Shown here piece after piece: positions 15,725-21,785 of a stretch of 21,785 bases of DNA. The position numbers and the translations under genes are program-made. Source of the stretch: Regnicoccus frigidus (GTDB lineage: Bacteria > Cyanobacteriota > Cyanobacteriia > PCC-6307 > Cyanobiaceae); the NCBI GenBank assembly GCA_025194985.1, contig JAOANE010000057.1, positions 1-21,785 on the forward strand, written 5' to 3'. Within the stretch, counting starts at the first letter, position 1, and every line of letters starts with the position of its first letter. The notes under the pieces are model-generated. The model had not been told where the DNA came from, did no database searches, and saw nothing but the letters and a program-made list of their open reading frames with translations.

Positions 15725-16498
15725 ATGATTCCAATGCATCGAAACTTTCTCGCAATCCCGCTTGCCATTGCCGCCACATACTTTTTGGGTGGGCTTTTAT
15801 TGTTCTTCTTTCAGCGCAACTTGATTTATTTCCCCACCAGCAAGATTGATCATGATTTCAATGAGCTGATCCTCGAAAACGATGAGCAAAAGATTCGCGT
15901 CATCTCTTTAAATGAGGGGAACGAATCTGCGATTTTGTATTTTGGCGGCAATGCAGAGTCCATGGCGTTTACGGCCATGGAGTTTCAAGCCAGATTGCCA
16001 TCATTCTCCATCTATTTAATGAATTACAGGGGCTATGGCGGAAGCTCGGGGTACCCAGAGGAAGATGGATTGTATGCTGATGCTTTGCAGCTCTATGACT
16101 CCCTAAGATCAATGTACAACGACGTCTTTGTTGTTGGGCGCAGCCTTGGCAGTGGAGTGGCAACCTATGTTGCATCCCAGCGTCCCGTCAGCAGATTAGT
16201 GCTAGTAACACCTTTCGATAGTGTCGAGAATGTCGCCCAAGAGCAATTTCCTTTTTATCCTATTTGGATCTTACTGAAAGACAAGTTTGATTCTGCGAGC
16301 AGGGCAAAAGCCATCGATTCAAAAGTATTGATCCTATCGGCGGATGGCGACAGGGTGATATCCAAAAAACGTACTGATAACTTAGCCGCCAGCCTGAGCC
16401 GCGTCCAGCTCACCCAAGTGGTGATCAACAACTCTGGGCATAATTCTCTTTCGGAAAACAACAAATTCTACAACGCAATCCATCAGTTTCTTCAGTGA
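15725..16498 (+). CDS. Membrane-anchored alpha/beta hydrolase (ABHD13/Bem46-like)
   Basis: A 257-residue serine hydrolase. An N-terminal transmembrane segment (about 7-29) is followed by QRNLIYFPT, a typical opening of Bem46/ABHD13/YfhR-type hydrolases. The oxyanion-hole block is YFGGNAES (72-79), the nucleophile elbow is GRSLGSG with S140, and the acid and histidine are D209 (ADGDRV) and H239 (NSGHN). The full triad suggests an active esterase or acyl hydrolase at the inner membrane; the substrate is unknown. ATG at 15725 is used; ATG at 15734 is nearly equivalent. Base composition is strikingly more AT-rich than almost all neighbouring genes, with many A/T-ending codons, which suggests recent acquisition. 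Confidence 0.88.
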   Translation: MIPMHRNFLAIPLAIAATYFLGGLLLFFFQRNLIYFPTSKIDHDFNELILENDEQKIRVISLNEGNESAILYFGGNAESMAFTAMEFQARLPSFSIYLMNYRGYGGSSGYPEEDGLYADALQLYDSLRSMYNDVFVVGRSLGSGVATYVASQRPVSRLVLVTPFDSVENVAQEQFPFYPIWILLKDKFDSASRAKAIDSKVLILSADGDRVISKKRTDNLAASLSRVQLTQVVINNSGHNSLSENNKFYNAIHQFLQ

Positions 16499-16721
16499 TG
16501 CCAGCCAAGATCAAAGGCACTTGTTTTGTAAGGCTATCCAAAGCGTGCAGGCAAAGATCTGAACCGAAGGGATAAAATGGGGCCGAGATTGATTCAGTCG
16601 CATCTTCGTTGATGGAAGCGGCTCGATCGCCGGCTCTTCATGAGATGGCTTCCATAAAATGAGAACTCTATCCAGCACGATCGGATCCCTTTAGGGTTGA
16701 TCATTCCGCTGCGCGACCAAC

Positions 16722-17078
16722 ATGAAACCGTTCGCTCCGTTGGTGGCCCTGCTGGCTGCGATCACACCTGCCATGCCGGTTGTCGCTCAAGTGGGCCTTT
16801 CTATTCAGATCGGTCAGCCGAACGTCTACGGACCGATTCAGTCCGGCTTCTACGGCCGCAACCAACCTTTCTTTACGGCACCGCAGTTTTACTACCCAAG
16901 GCTCAGGTGTCATGCCTTTAACGGATGCAGCAGGCCAGTTTATTCTGTTCGCGATCAGTGGTATCGAACGAATAACATTCCCCGCCTCCGGCCGGAGAGG
17001 CGCTGGAAACAGGACAACGACAATCGCTCGCGACGACAGCAATTCCGCTACCGAAACAACAAAAGGGGCTGGTATTAG
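16722..17078 (+). CDS. Small secreted basic protein of unknown function
   Basis: A 118-residue protein with a clear signal peptide (MKPFAPLVALLAAITPAMPVVAQ, likely cut after AQ). The mature part begins VGLSIQIGQPNVYGPI, resembling a family of small exported bacterial proteins with an IGQPGFYG motif; the function of that family is unknown to me. The middle has two cysteines (about 63 and 69) that could pair. The C-terminal third is very rich in Arg, Asn, Gln and Tyr and strongly basic. A minus-strand frame over 17105-16701 and a second plus-strand frame at 16780-17115 overlap it, but only this one has an ATG with a signal peptide. It stands alone between a hydrolase and a converging peptidase gene. 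Confidence 0.7.
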   Translation: MKPFAPLVALLAAITPAMPVVAQVGLSIQIGQPNVYGPIQSGFYGRNQPFFTAPQFYYPRLRCHAFNGCSRPVYSVRDQWYRTNNIPRLRPERRWKQDNDNRSRRQQFRYRNNKRGWY

Positions 17079-17112
17079 GCCTCTCGAGCACAGCTGGCTC
17101 TTCATTCACAAC

Positions 17113-17148
17113 TGATCAATGCCAACCGAAAGCTTTTGATCAATGCCA
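17113..17148. repeat. 12-bp direct repeat pair between two convergent genes
   Basis: TGATCAATGCCA occurs at 17113-17124 and 17137-17148, a 24-base spacing, in the short convergent gap between the small secreted protein and the Anbu gene. No terminator hairpin was recognised there. It may be a slippage product. Confidence 0.45.
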
Positions 17149-17173
17149 GCTAAAAAATTTGAGCTCGAAAACC

Positions 17174-17902
17174 TCACCAAACCAGCTCTGGTAATTCACG
17201 AAACACTTGTCGAACCCCGGCACTCCACTCGTCGCTGAGTTGCCTGAAAAAGCTGTCGCCTTCAGCGAAACGGCGGCGGTGGGTGATCGCCAGGCTGTCG
17301 CGCTTGTAGACAATCAGGTCAATCGGCATCCCGACCGACAAATTGCTGCGAATCGTCGAATCAAATGAAACGAGCACGCACTTGGCCGTTTCCCCCAGCG
17401 TCGTGTCGGGATGGATCACGCGATCGATGATCGGCTTGCCATACTTCGCCTCACCCGTCTGTAGATAGGGTGTGGTATCGCTGGCTTCGATGAAATTGCC
17501 TTCGGCGTACATCCGAAACAGCCGGGGCGGCTCGCCCTTCAGCTGGCCGCCCACCAGAAACGACGCATTGAATCCGCCGCCCGATCCCTCCAGGTAGGGG
17601 CCATCACGCTGCCCGATCGCCCGCACCGCATCGGACACAAGCCCCATCACATCGAACATCGTCCGCGCCGTCCACACAGTGGCCTGGCCATCTCCTGCTT
17701 CGCCGCGCTGACGCAGCAGACCAATCACCGCCTGCGTACCAGCCAGACTGCCGGAGCTGAGCAGCACCAACACCCGATCGCCGGCGCGCTCAAACACCGT
17801 CATCTTCGAGAAGCTGGCGAAATCATCCAAGCCCGCATTCGTGCGCGAATCCGAGGCGAACACCATGCCGCTCTCCAGCAACACGGCCACGCAATAAGTC
17901 AT
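17174..17902 (-). CDS. Anbu proteasome-like peptidase (Ntn hydrolase)
   Basis: A 242-residue member of the bacterial proteasome-homologue family (COG3484, Anbu). The protein starts MTYCVAVLLESG; removal of Met exposes the catalytic Thr. Counted from that Thr, Asp17 (in SDSRTNAG) and Lys32 complete the Ntn-hydrolase site. The length and the SDxRTNAG and KMxxF blocks match Anbu rather than HslV. Anbu proteins assemble into ring-like or open-helical oligomers; their natural substrates are unsettled. ATG at 17902 is chosen because Thr must follow Met; the longer frame to 18013 would bury it. It is the last gene of a minus-strand run, 23 bp after the FGase-like gene. In other bacteria Anbu genes sit with ATP-grasp, alpha-E and transglutaminase genes, none of which is in this window. 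Confidence 0.92.
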   Translation of the reverse strand: MTYCVAVLLESGMVFASDSRTNAGLDDFASFSKMTVFERAGDRVLVLLSSGSLAGTQAVIGLLRQRGEAGDGQATVWTARTMFDVMGLVSDAVRAIGQRDGPYLEGSGGGFNASFLVGGQLKGEPPRLFRMYAEGNFIEASDTTPYLQTGEAKYGKPIIDRVIHPDTTLGETAKCVLVSFDSTIRSNLSVGMPIDLIVYKRDSLAITHRRRFAEGDSFFRQLSDEWSAGVRQVFRELPELVW

Positions 17903-17925
17903 GCCGCCTGCGGACGATCGAGTCC

Positions 17926-18729
17926 TCAGCCTAGGAAGGGCTTGGCGTCTGCGCCTGTCAGGAGCCCGTCCGCCAGGGATCTCTCCAGCACGCTGGCGAG
18001 CCGATCGGCCCACTCCTGCTGGCCTGACTCCGTGGCCAGCAGATCCTGGCGGATCTCCAGCTCCACATGGGGAATCCGGCGCCGCTCACCGTGTTCCACC
18101 ACCGTGTAATCGGTGCTGTCGCTAAGCGCATAGGGCTGGTTCTCCCCCACCAGGAGCCCCGGCTCGCGCCGCAGCTCCTGGCGCAGACGCCCAGCCAGGC
18201 GCCCGTCGCGGCCGTGCAGCACGCCCACAGGCCAGGGGCGCACCACGCCGGCGTACACCGGCGTGAAACTGTGCAGGGCCACAAGCACGCTTGGCTGCCC
18301 TCGCTGGAGACGGGAATCGAGCTCAGCGGCGATGCGGCGGTGGTAGGGCTCAAACAGTTCCTCGATCCGTTGCCGCCGCGCGGCAGACGAAAGCGTCTGG
18401 TTGGCGGCAATGGCTGTGTGCTCGCTGTGGTCAACGATCGAGTCCGTCGCCTCAAGCGGCCGGTTGGGGTCGATCACCAGCCGTGAGTAGTTGTGCAGGA
18501 TCAAGAAGGCATCGAGTTGGGCCGATAGGCCTTCGGCCAGCCCGGCCACGCCCAGATCCCAGGCCACATGGGTCTCCAGCACCTGATCACTCAAGTGGAG
18601 GCGATTCAGGCTGCGGGGAATGGCGCGGCCGGCATGGTCGGCAGTAAGAAAAAAAGCTGATTCGCCAGCGGGGCGAACAAGGCGAAACACGGCCGGATCG
18701 TTCGCCCCCAGCAGCGGTTCTGGGTTCAT
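17926..18729 (-). CDS. N-formylglutamate amidohydrolase family protein
   Basis: A 267-residue member of the FGase (HutG-like) family of metal-dependent amidohydrolases. Family blocks: TADHAGRAIP (29-38) with D31/H32, HVAWDLG (54-60), YSRLVIDPNR (81-90) and ALHSFTPV (151-158). H32, H54, D58 and H153 are the likely metal and catalytic positions, inferred from the motifs. Classical members hydrolyse N-formylglutamate in histidine breakdown, but no histidine-utilisation gene is nearby, so the true substrate is probably another N-acyl or gamma-glutamyl compound. ATG at 18729 is preferred; a GTG at 18753 follows the preceding TGA directly and is an alternative. It sits between the VOC gene and Anbu, all on the minus strand with short gaps. 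Confidence 0.87.
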   Translation of the reverse strand: MNPEPLLGANDPAVFRLVRPAGESAFFLTADHAGRAIPRSLNRLHLSDQVLETHVAWDLGVAGLAEGLSAQLDAFLILHNYSRLVIDPNRPLEATDSIVDHSEHTAIAANQTLSSAARRQRIEELFEPYHRRIAAELDSRLQRGQPSVLVALHSFTPVYAGVVRPWPVGVLHGRDGRLAGRLRQELRREPGLLVGENQPYALSDSTDYTVVEHGERRRIPHVELEIRQDLLATESGQQEWADRLASVLERSLADGLLTGADAKPFLG

Positions 18730-18753
18730 CTTGGCCCGCTCTTCAACAGCCAC

Positions 18754-19125
18754 TCACTTGAGCGAATGCAGGCCAATCGGATTGCCTTCCGTGTCGATCA
18801 CCATCGAGATGAAGCCAAATTCACCGATCGCCATCTTTGGGCGACACACCGTTCCGCCGGCGGCGGCCACACGGCTCTCCTCCAGTGCGCAGTCTGCGCA
18901 GGCGAAGTAGACCGTTGTGCCACCCTTGCCAGGTTCAGCACCCTGCATCTGCATCAGCGCCCCACCGGCACCCACCACGCCGTCGTCCATCGGGAAGCAC
19001 CAATAGGCCATGCCGTCCTGGGACATGTCCTCAAGCGTGACCTGGAAGACAGCGCTGTAGAACGCCTTGGCGCGCTCCATGTCGGCAACGTTGAGCTCGA
19101 ACCAGCTGACGGGATTGACAGGCAT
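18754..19125 (-). CDS. VOC (glyoxalase/bleomycin-resistance) superfamily protein
   Basis: A 123-residue single-module VOC protein. It shows the paired beta-alpha-beta-beta-beta halves: WFELNVADMERAKAFYSAVF (8-27) opens the first, and TVYFACADCALEESRVAAAG (71-90) opens the second. The family often binds a metal for isomerase, dioxygenase or thiol-transfer chemistry or sequesters drugs; nothing here decides among these. E10, H120 and the E113 region could be metal ligands. ATG at 19125 (MPVNPVSWFE) is chosen because it abuts the domain; the open frame to 19284 adds non-family sequence. The FGase-like gene follows within about 24 bp, so they are probably co-transcribed. Confidence 0.87.
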   Translation of the reverse strand: MPVNPVSWFELNVADMERAKAFYSAVFQVTLEDMSQDGMAYWCFPMDDGVVGAGGALMQMQGAEPGKGGTTVYFACADCALEESRVAAAGGTVCRPKMAIGEFGFISMVIDTEGNPIGLHSLK

Positions 19126-19207
19126 CACTGCATTGGTTGAGGCAAATCCAAGCCTAGACCCGTCATTCCTTGCCTGGCCAGGCAGGGACGCTGACGCAGC
19201 GAGTGCT

Positions 19208-20863
19208 TCAGCCCAACGCTTCAACCGCATGAACGAGCGCTTGGTGGCGGGTGAGGTCGATGTGATTTTGAGGAAGCTGTTCATAGAGCTTGAGTTTCTC
19301 CAGACGCTTCAAGGTGGTGCCGCGGGCCCCCACCACATAGACGTTGCGGCCCACCTCAATTGCCTCTTCGACGGCGTTCTCGATCGCTAGTGCAGCGGTG
19401 AGTCCGAGATGCACCACCTCGCTGAGATCGAAGATCACGGCATCACAGTCTGCGATGGCATTGTGTTCCCGGTTGATCGCTTTGGCCACCCCGAAGATCA
19501 TGGCGCCGTTGAGCTGGAAGAGCAGCACGCGGCCGCCGCCCTGGTTGAGCAGGACACGTTCGGAATCGCTGAGTTCGGCATCATTGTCACCCGTGCAGAC
19601 TGATTTCACAGCCCGCGTCTGCATGCTGTTCATCTTGTCAATCGTGATGATATTGGCCAGGAAAATGCCCACGCCCACCGCCACCATCAGGTCGACGAGC
19701 ACGGTGAGCGCCACCACCAGATAGGTGATCAGGGCACCCTTGGGCGAGAGCTGGGGCACCCGGCGCAGGAAGCCCCAGTCGACGATGTCGATCCCCACCT
19801 TGAAGACGATCGCCGCCAGCACGGCCAGTGGAATCCGCGAGGCCAGGCCTGAGCCGGCCAGGATCATCAGGGCGAGGATCAGCGCGCGCAGGATGCCCGA
19901 CAGGGCGGTGCGGCCGCCGGCCTGGATGTTGACCACCGTGGCGGTGGTCGCCCCCGATCCAGGCAGGGCTCCGCAGAGGCCGGCCACGATGTTGGCGAGG
20001 CCCTGACCCACCAGCTCCTTGTCGGACTTGTGTTCGCTGCGGGTGAGGCTGTCGGAAACCAGACAGGTGAGCAGGCAGTCGATCGAACCGAGCATCCCCA
20101 GCAGGGCGGCATTGATCAGCACCAGCTGCAGCACATCGGGAGTGAGGGCCGGCAGGGTGAGCTGGGGCAGACCGCTGGGGATCACACCGATCCGGCGCAG
20201 CTCCACCCCCTGGAAGGCCACCAGGGAGATGGCCGTGCCAAGAAGCATGGCGAACAGCGGGGCCGGGATCAGCCGTTTGATCCGCTCCGGCGTCCACCAG
20301 AGAACGGCGAGGGTGATCAGGGCCAGCAGCGATTCCAGCGGTTGGACGCCCTGCAACAGCTGGGGCAGGCTCTGCAAGGTGCCGATCACACCCCCCGTGG
20401 GCTGGGCCTGACCGAGCAGGGGCCCGATCTGCAGCACGATCAGAATCGTGCCGATGCCGCTCATGAAGCCCGAGATCACCGTGTAAGGCATCTGGGTGAT
20501 GTAGCGGCCCAGGCGGAAGACGCCGTAGAGGATCTGGAACACCCCGGAGAGCATCACCACGGTGAAGGCGATCGCCAGGGCCTGGGCCGGGCTGTCGGCC
20601 TTGGTGGCGAGGTTGGCGAGCACCGCCGTGAACACCACCGTCATCGGCCCGGTGGGCTCGGAAATCAGCGCCGGTGTGCCGCCAAACAGGGCGGTGACCA
20701 GACCGATGATCGCTGCCGACCAGAGGCCGGCCGCCGCGCCAGCTCCGGAGGCCACCCCAAAGGCCAGGGCCAATGGCAAGGCGATGACGGCCGCGGTGAG
20801 CCCGCCGAAGAAATCACCGCGCAGGTTGTTGCGGCCAATGTGGTTGAGGATCTGGCTTGGCAT
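19208..20863 (-). CDS. bicA: BicA-type sodium-dependent bicarbonate transporter (SulP family)
   Basis: A 551-residue SulP transporter of the inner membrane, expected to import bicarbonate with sodium at high flux for the CO2-concentrating mechanism. The N-terminus NNLRGDFFGGLTAAVIALPLALAFGVASG closely follows known BicA sequences, as do GGTPALISEPTGPMTVV (61-77), MPYTVISGFMSGIG, GSIDCLLT (D262, a likely sodium-site Asp) and VNIQAGGRTALSG. About 14 membrane spans are followed by a cytoplasmic STAS domain (about 425-551, RVLLFQLNGAMIFGVAKAI). These matches favour BicA over sulfate permeases. ATG at 20863 aligns best with family N-termini; ATG at 20875 and TTG at 20887 are possible. It is transcribed divergently from the DUF1400 hydrolase; the VOC gene starts 82 bp downstream of its stop. 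Confidence 0.92.
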   Translation of the reverse strand: MPSQILNHIGRNNLRGDFFGGLTAAVIALPLALAFGVASGAGAAAGLWSAAIIGLVTALFGGTPALISEPTGPMTVVFTAVLANLATKADSPAQALAIAFTVVMLSGVFQILYGVFRLGRYITQMPYTVISGFMSGIGTILIVLQIGPLLGQAQPTGGVIGTLQSLPQLLQGVQPLESLLALITLAVLWWTPERIKRLIPAPLFAMLLGTAISLVAFQGVELRRIGVIPSGLPQLTLPALTPDVLQLVLINAALLGMLGSIDCLLTCLVSDSLTRSEHKSDKELVGQGLANIVAGLCGALPGSGATTATVVNIQAGGRTALSGILRALILALMILAGSGLASRIPLAVLAAIVFKVGIDIVDWGFLRRVPQLSPKGALITYLVVALTVLVDLMVAVGVGIFLANIITIDKMNSMQTRAVKSVCTGDNDAELSDSERVLLNQGGGRVLLFQLNGAMIFGVAKAINREHNAIADCDAVIFDLSEVVHLGLTAALAIENAVEEAIEVGRNVYVVGARGTTLKRLEKLKLYEQLPQNHIDLTRHQALVHAVEALG

Positions 20864-21011
20864 AGGACTTGTCATTGACACAGGCAATGGTCATCGATGT
20901 TTGACGGACACCCGTGAAGAGAACGAAGGCGTCCGTTGGCTAGGGGGAAGATTCTTTTGGCCCATTCATGCCCAGCATGGGGGTGAAATCACCCTTTGAT
21001 ACCGGGAACTG

Positions 21012-21785
21012 ATTAAGCACACACCTTGGACCCGCGTTCAACCCGCCCTGCGCTGGCGGTTCATCTCCAACGGCGGCGGCAGCGGCCTGGCGGTTCTGGG
21101 GCTGGTTCTGGGGTTGGGGGCTCCCGCCCGTGCCCTCGAAGAGATCGTGGTGCCGCTGCCCCTGCTGCAAACCAATCTCACGGTGAAACTGGCTGAGTTG
21201 CGCAACCCCAGCAGCCTGTTGCGAGGCGACAGCGATCTGGCCCAGCTGGATCAGGCCAGCAATGGGGCCTTGGGTCGCAAGCTCGTGGAACTGGTGAACA
21301 CCCCGTTGCCATTGGAGGTGAGTCGCTTCATCGACACGTCCGTGGAATCGCCGCTTCTAAACGAGGCCTTGGCGATCGTTGCGGCCATTTTCCAGGTCAA
21401 GGGATTGCCCCAGGAGCTCGACGGCAGCCAACTGGCGGCCGTCTTCAACCGAGCCGGCACCAACAAGACGTCGCCCACCCTGCTCGATCTGCTCGAAGCG
21501 ATCCCGGGGCAGTCGGCCAGCCTGGATCTCGAGCAGGCCGTGTTGGCTGTGGACCGGCTGATCCGTCAGCAGGCGGAAGGTGAACGGTTGGCAAAGACGA
21601 TTCCCGCGGCGGACATCGATCCTGCCTTGAGTCAGCTGGGGCCGCGGGCGATCCGCTTGGCCCAGCAGACCATCCCGGTGAGCTACCGGCCCGAGCCGCT
21701 CTCGGTCGTGTCGGTGGTGCCGAGAACAGGGGCCAACGGCCGGCTGGTGGTGATCTCCCACGGCCTCTGGGACGATCCCGAGAGC
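21012..21785 (+). CDS. Secreted DUF1400 / alpha-beta hydrolase, N-terminal part (partial, start unresolved)
   Basis: The frame is open from 21000 (stop TGA at 20997) to the window end and continues beyond. A signal peptide is plain: LRWRFISNGGGSGLAVLGLV, then GLGAPARALEE. It is followed by a DUF1400-like helical region (about 21140-21680: VPLPLLQTNLTVKLAEL, LVNTPLP, ELDGSQLAAVFNRAG) and then the opening of an alpha/beta hydrolase fold (LVVISHGLWDDPES). The nucleophile lies past the window. No in-frame ATG, GTG or TTG precedes the signal peptide; the first are TTG 21114, inside its hydrophobic core, and GTG 21147. I mark 21012 (ATT) as a nominal start; CTG 21009, or TTG 21026 joined by a one-base shift, are alternatives. 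Confidence 0.7.
   Translation, partial: MKHTPWTRVQPALRWRFISNGGGSGLAVLGLVLGLGAPARALEEIVVPLPLLQTNLTVKLAELRNPSSLLRGDSDLAQLDQASNGALGRKLVELVNTPLPLEVSRFIDTSVESPLLNEALAIVAAIFQVKGLPQELDGSQLAAVFNRAGTNKTSPTLLDLLEAIPGQSASLDLEQAVLAVDRLIRQQAEGERLAKTIPAADIDPALSQLGPRAIRLAQQTIPVSYRPEPLSVVSVVPRTGANGRLVVISHGLWDDPES

Noticed and set aside
16637..16660. TAAAAT as a -10 box for the small secreted protein
   Set aside because: The only -35-like hexamer upstream (TTCATG) is 12 bases away, too close for a standard promoter.
16701..17105. 134-codon minus-strand ORF opposite the small secreted protein
   Set aside because: The plus-strand frame has an ATG followed by a textbook signal peptide; the minus frame has no recognisable features.
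17174..19125. Histidine-utilisation (hut) operon
   Set aside because: Only an FGase-like gene is present; no histidase, urocanase or imidazolonepropionase is in the window, and the neighbours are Anbu and VOC.
19208..20863. Sulfate permease
   Set aside because: The N-terminal and STAS sequences follow cyanobacterial BicA too closely, although transport specificity cannot be proven from sequence alone.

Overview
The window looks like chromosomal DNA of a GC-rich cyanobacterium of the Cyanobium/Synechococcus (alpha-cyanobacterial) type. The case rests on gene content: a BicA-type bicarbonate transporter, sucrose-phosphate synthase next to amylosucrase, a protochlorophyllide-reductase-like SDR, a type II peroxiredoxin with glutathione reductase, and a DUF1400 serine hydrolase. 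Five copies of the HIP1 palindrome GCGATCGC support it. Species cannot be named from this sequence. I saw no tRNA, rRNA, CRISPR array, prophage or intact insertion sequence.

Layout. 1-231 (+) is the 3' end of a glutamine-synthetase-family gene. 319-3713 (+) holds two overlapping dacB-type penicillin-binding protein genes; the first has lost the KTG motif. 3751-5737 (-) is a peroxiredoxin-glutathione reductase pair that converges on dacB. 5860-6927 (+) is a POR-like short-chain dehydrogenase. 7038-9397 (+) is a translationally coupled pair: a DUF1611 (DgcN-like) protein and an alanine/ornithine-racemase-family enzyme, a candidate D-amino-acid module. 9398-10096 is an AT-rich gap of about 700 bp with a 22-bp inverted-repeat pair bounding a possible non-autonomous element, and a hairpin just upstream of the next gene. 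10097-14406 (+) is sucrose-phosphate synthase, with a visibly inactivated phosphatase-like domain, followed by amylosucrase. 14426-15292 (-) is a MOSC protein.

15725-17078 (+) has an AT-rich membrane-anchored alpha/beta hydrolase and a small secreted basic protein. 17174-19125 (-) is a run of VOC protein, N-formylglutamate-amidohydrolase-like protein and Anbu proteasome-like peptidase. 19208-20863 (-) is bicA. 21012-21785 (+) is the start of a secreted DUF1400 hydrolase that runs off the window and has no ordinary start codon in a sensible place.

How the genes fit together. The sucrose pair suggests synthesis of sucrose as compatible solute or carbon store, with amylosucrase using it to build or interconvert glucan. 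Prx and GR form a glutathione-linked peroxide defence unit. BicA supplies inorganic carbon. The DUF1611-racemase pair and the VOC-FGase-Anbu run are the least understood units and the best places to look for new biology.
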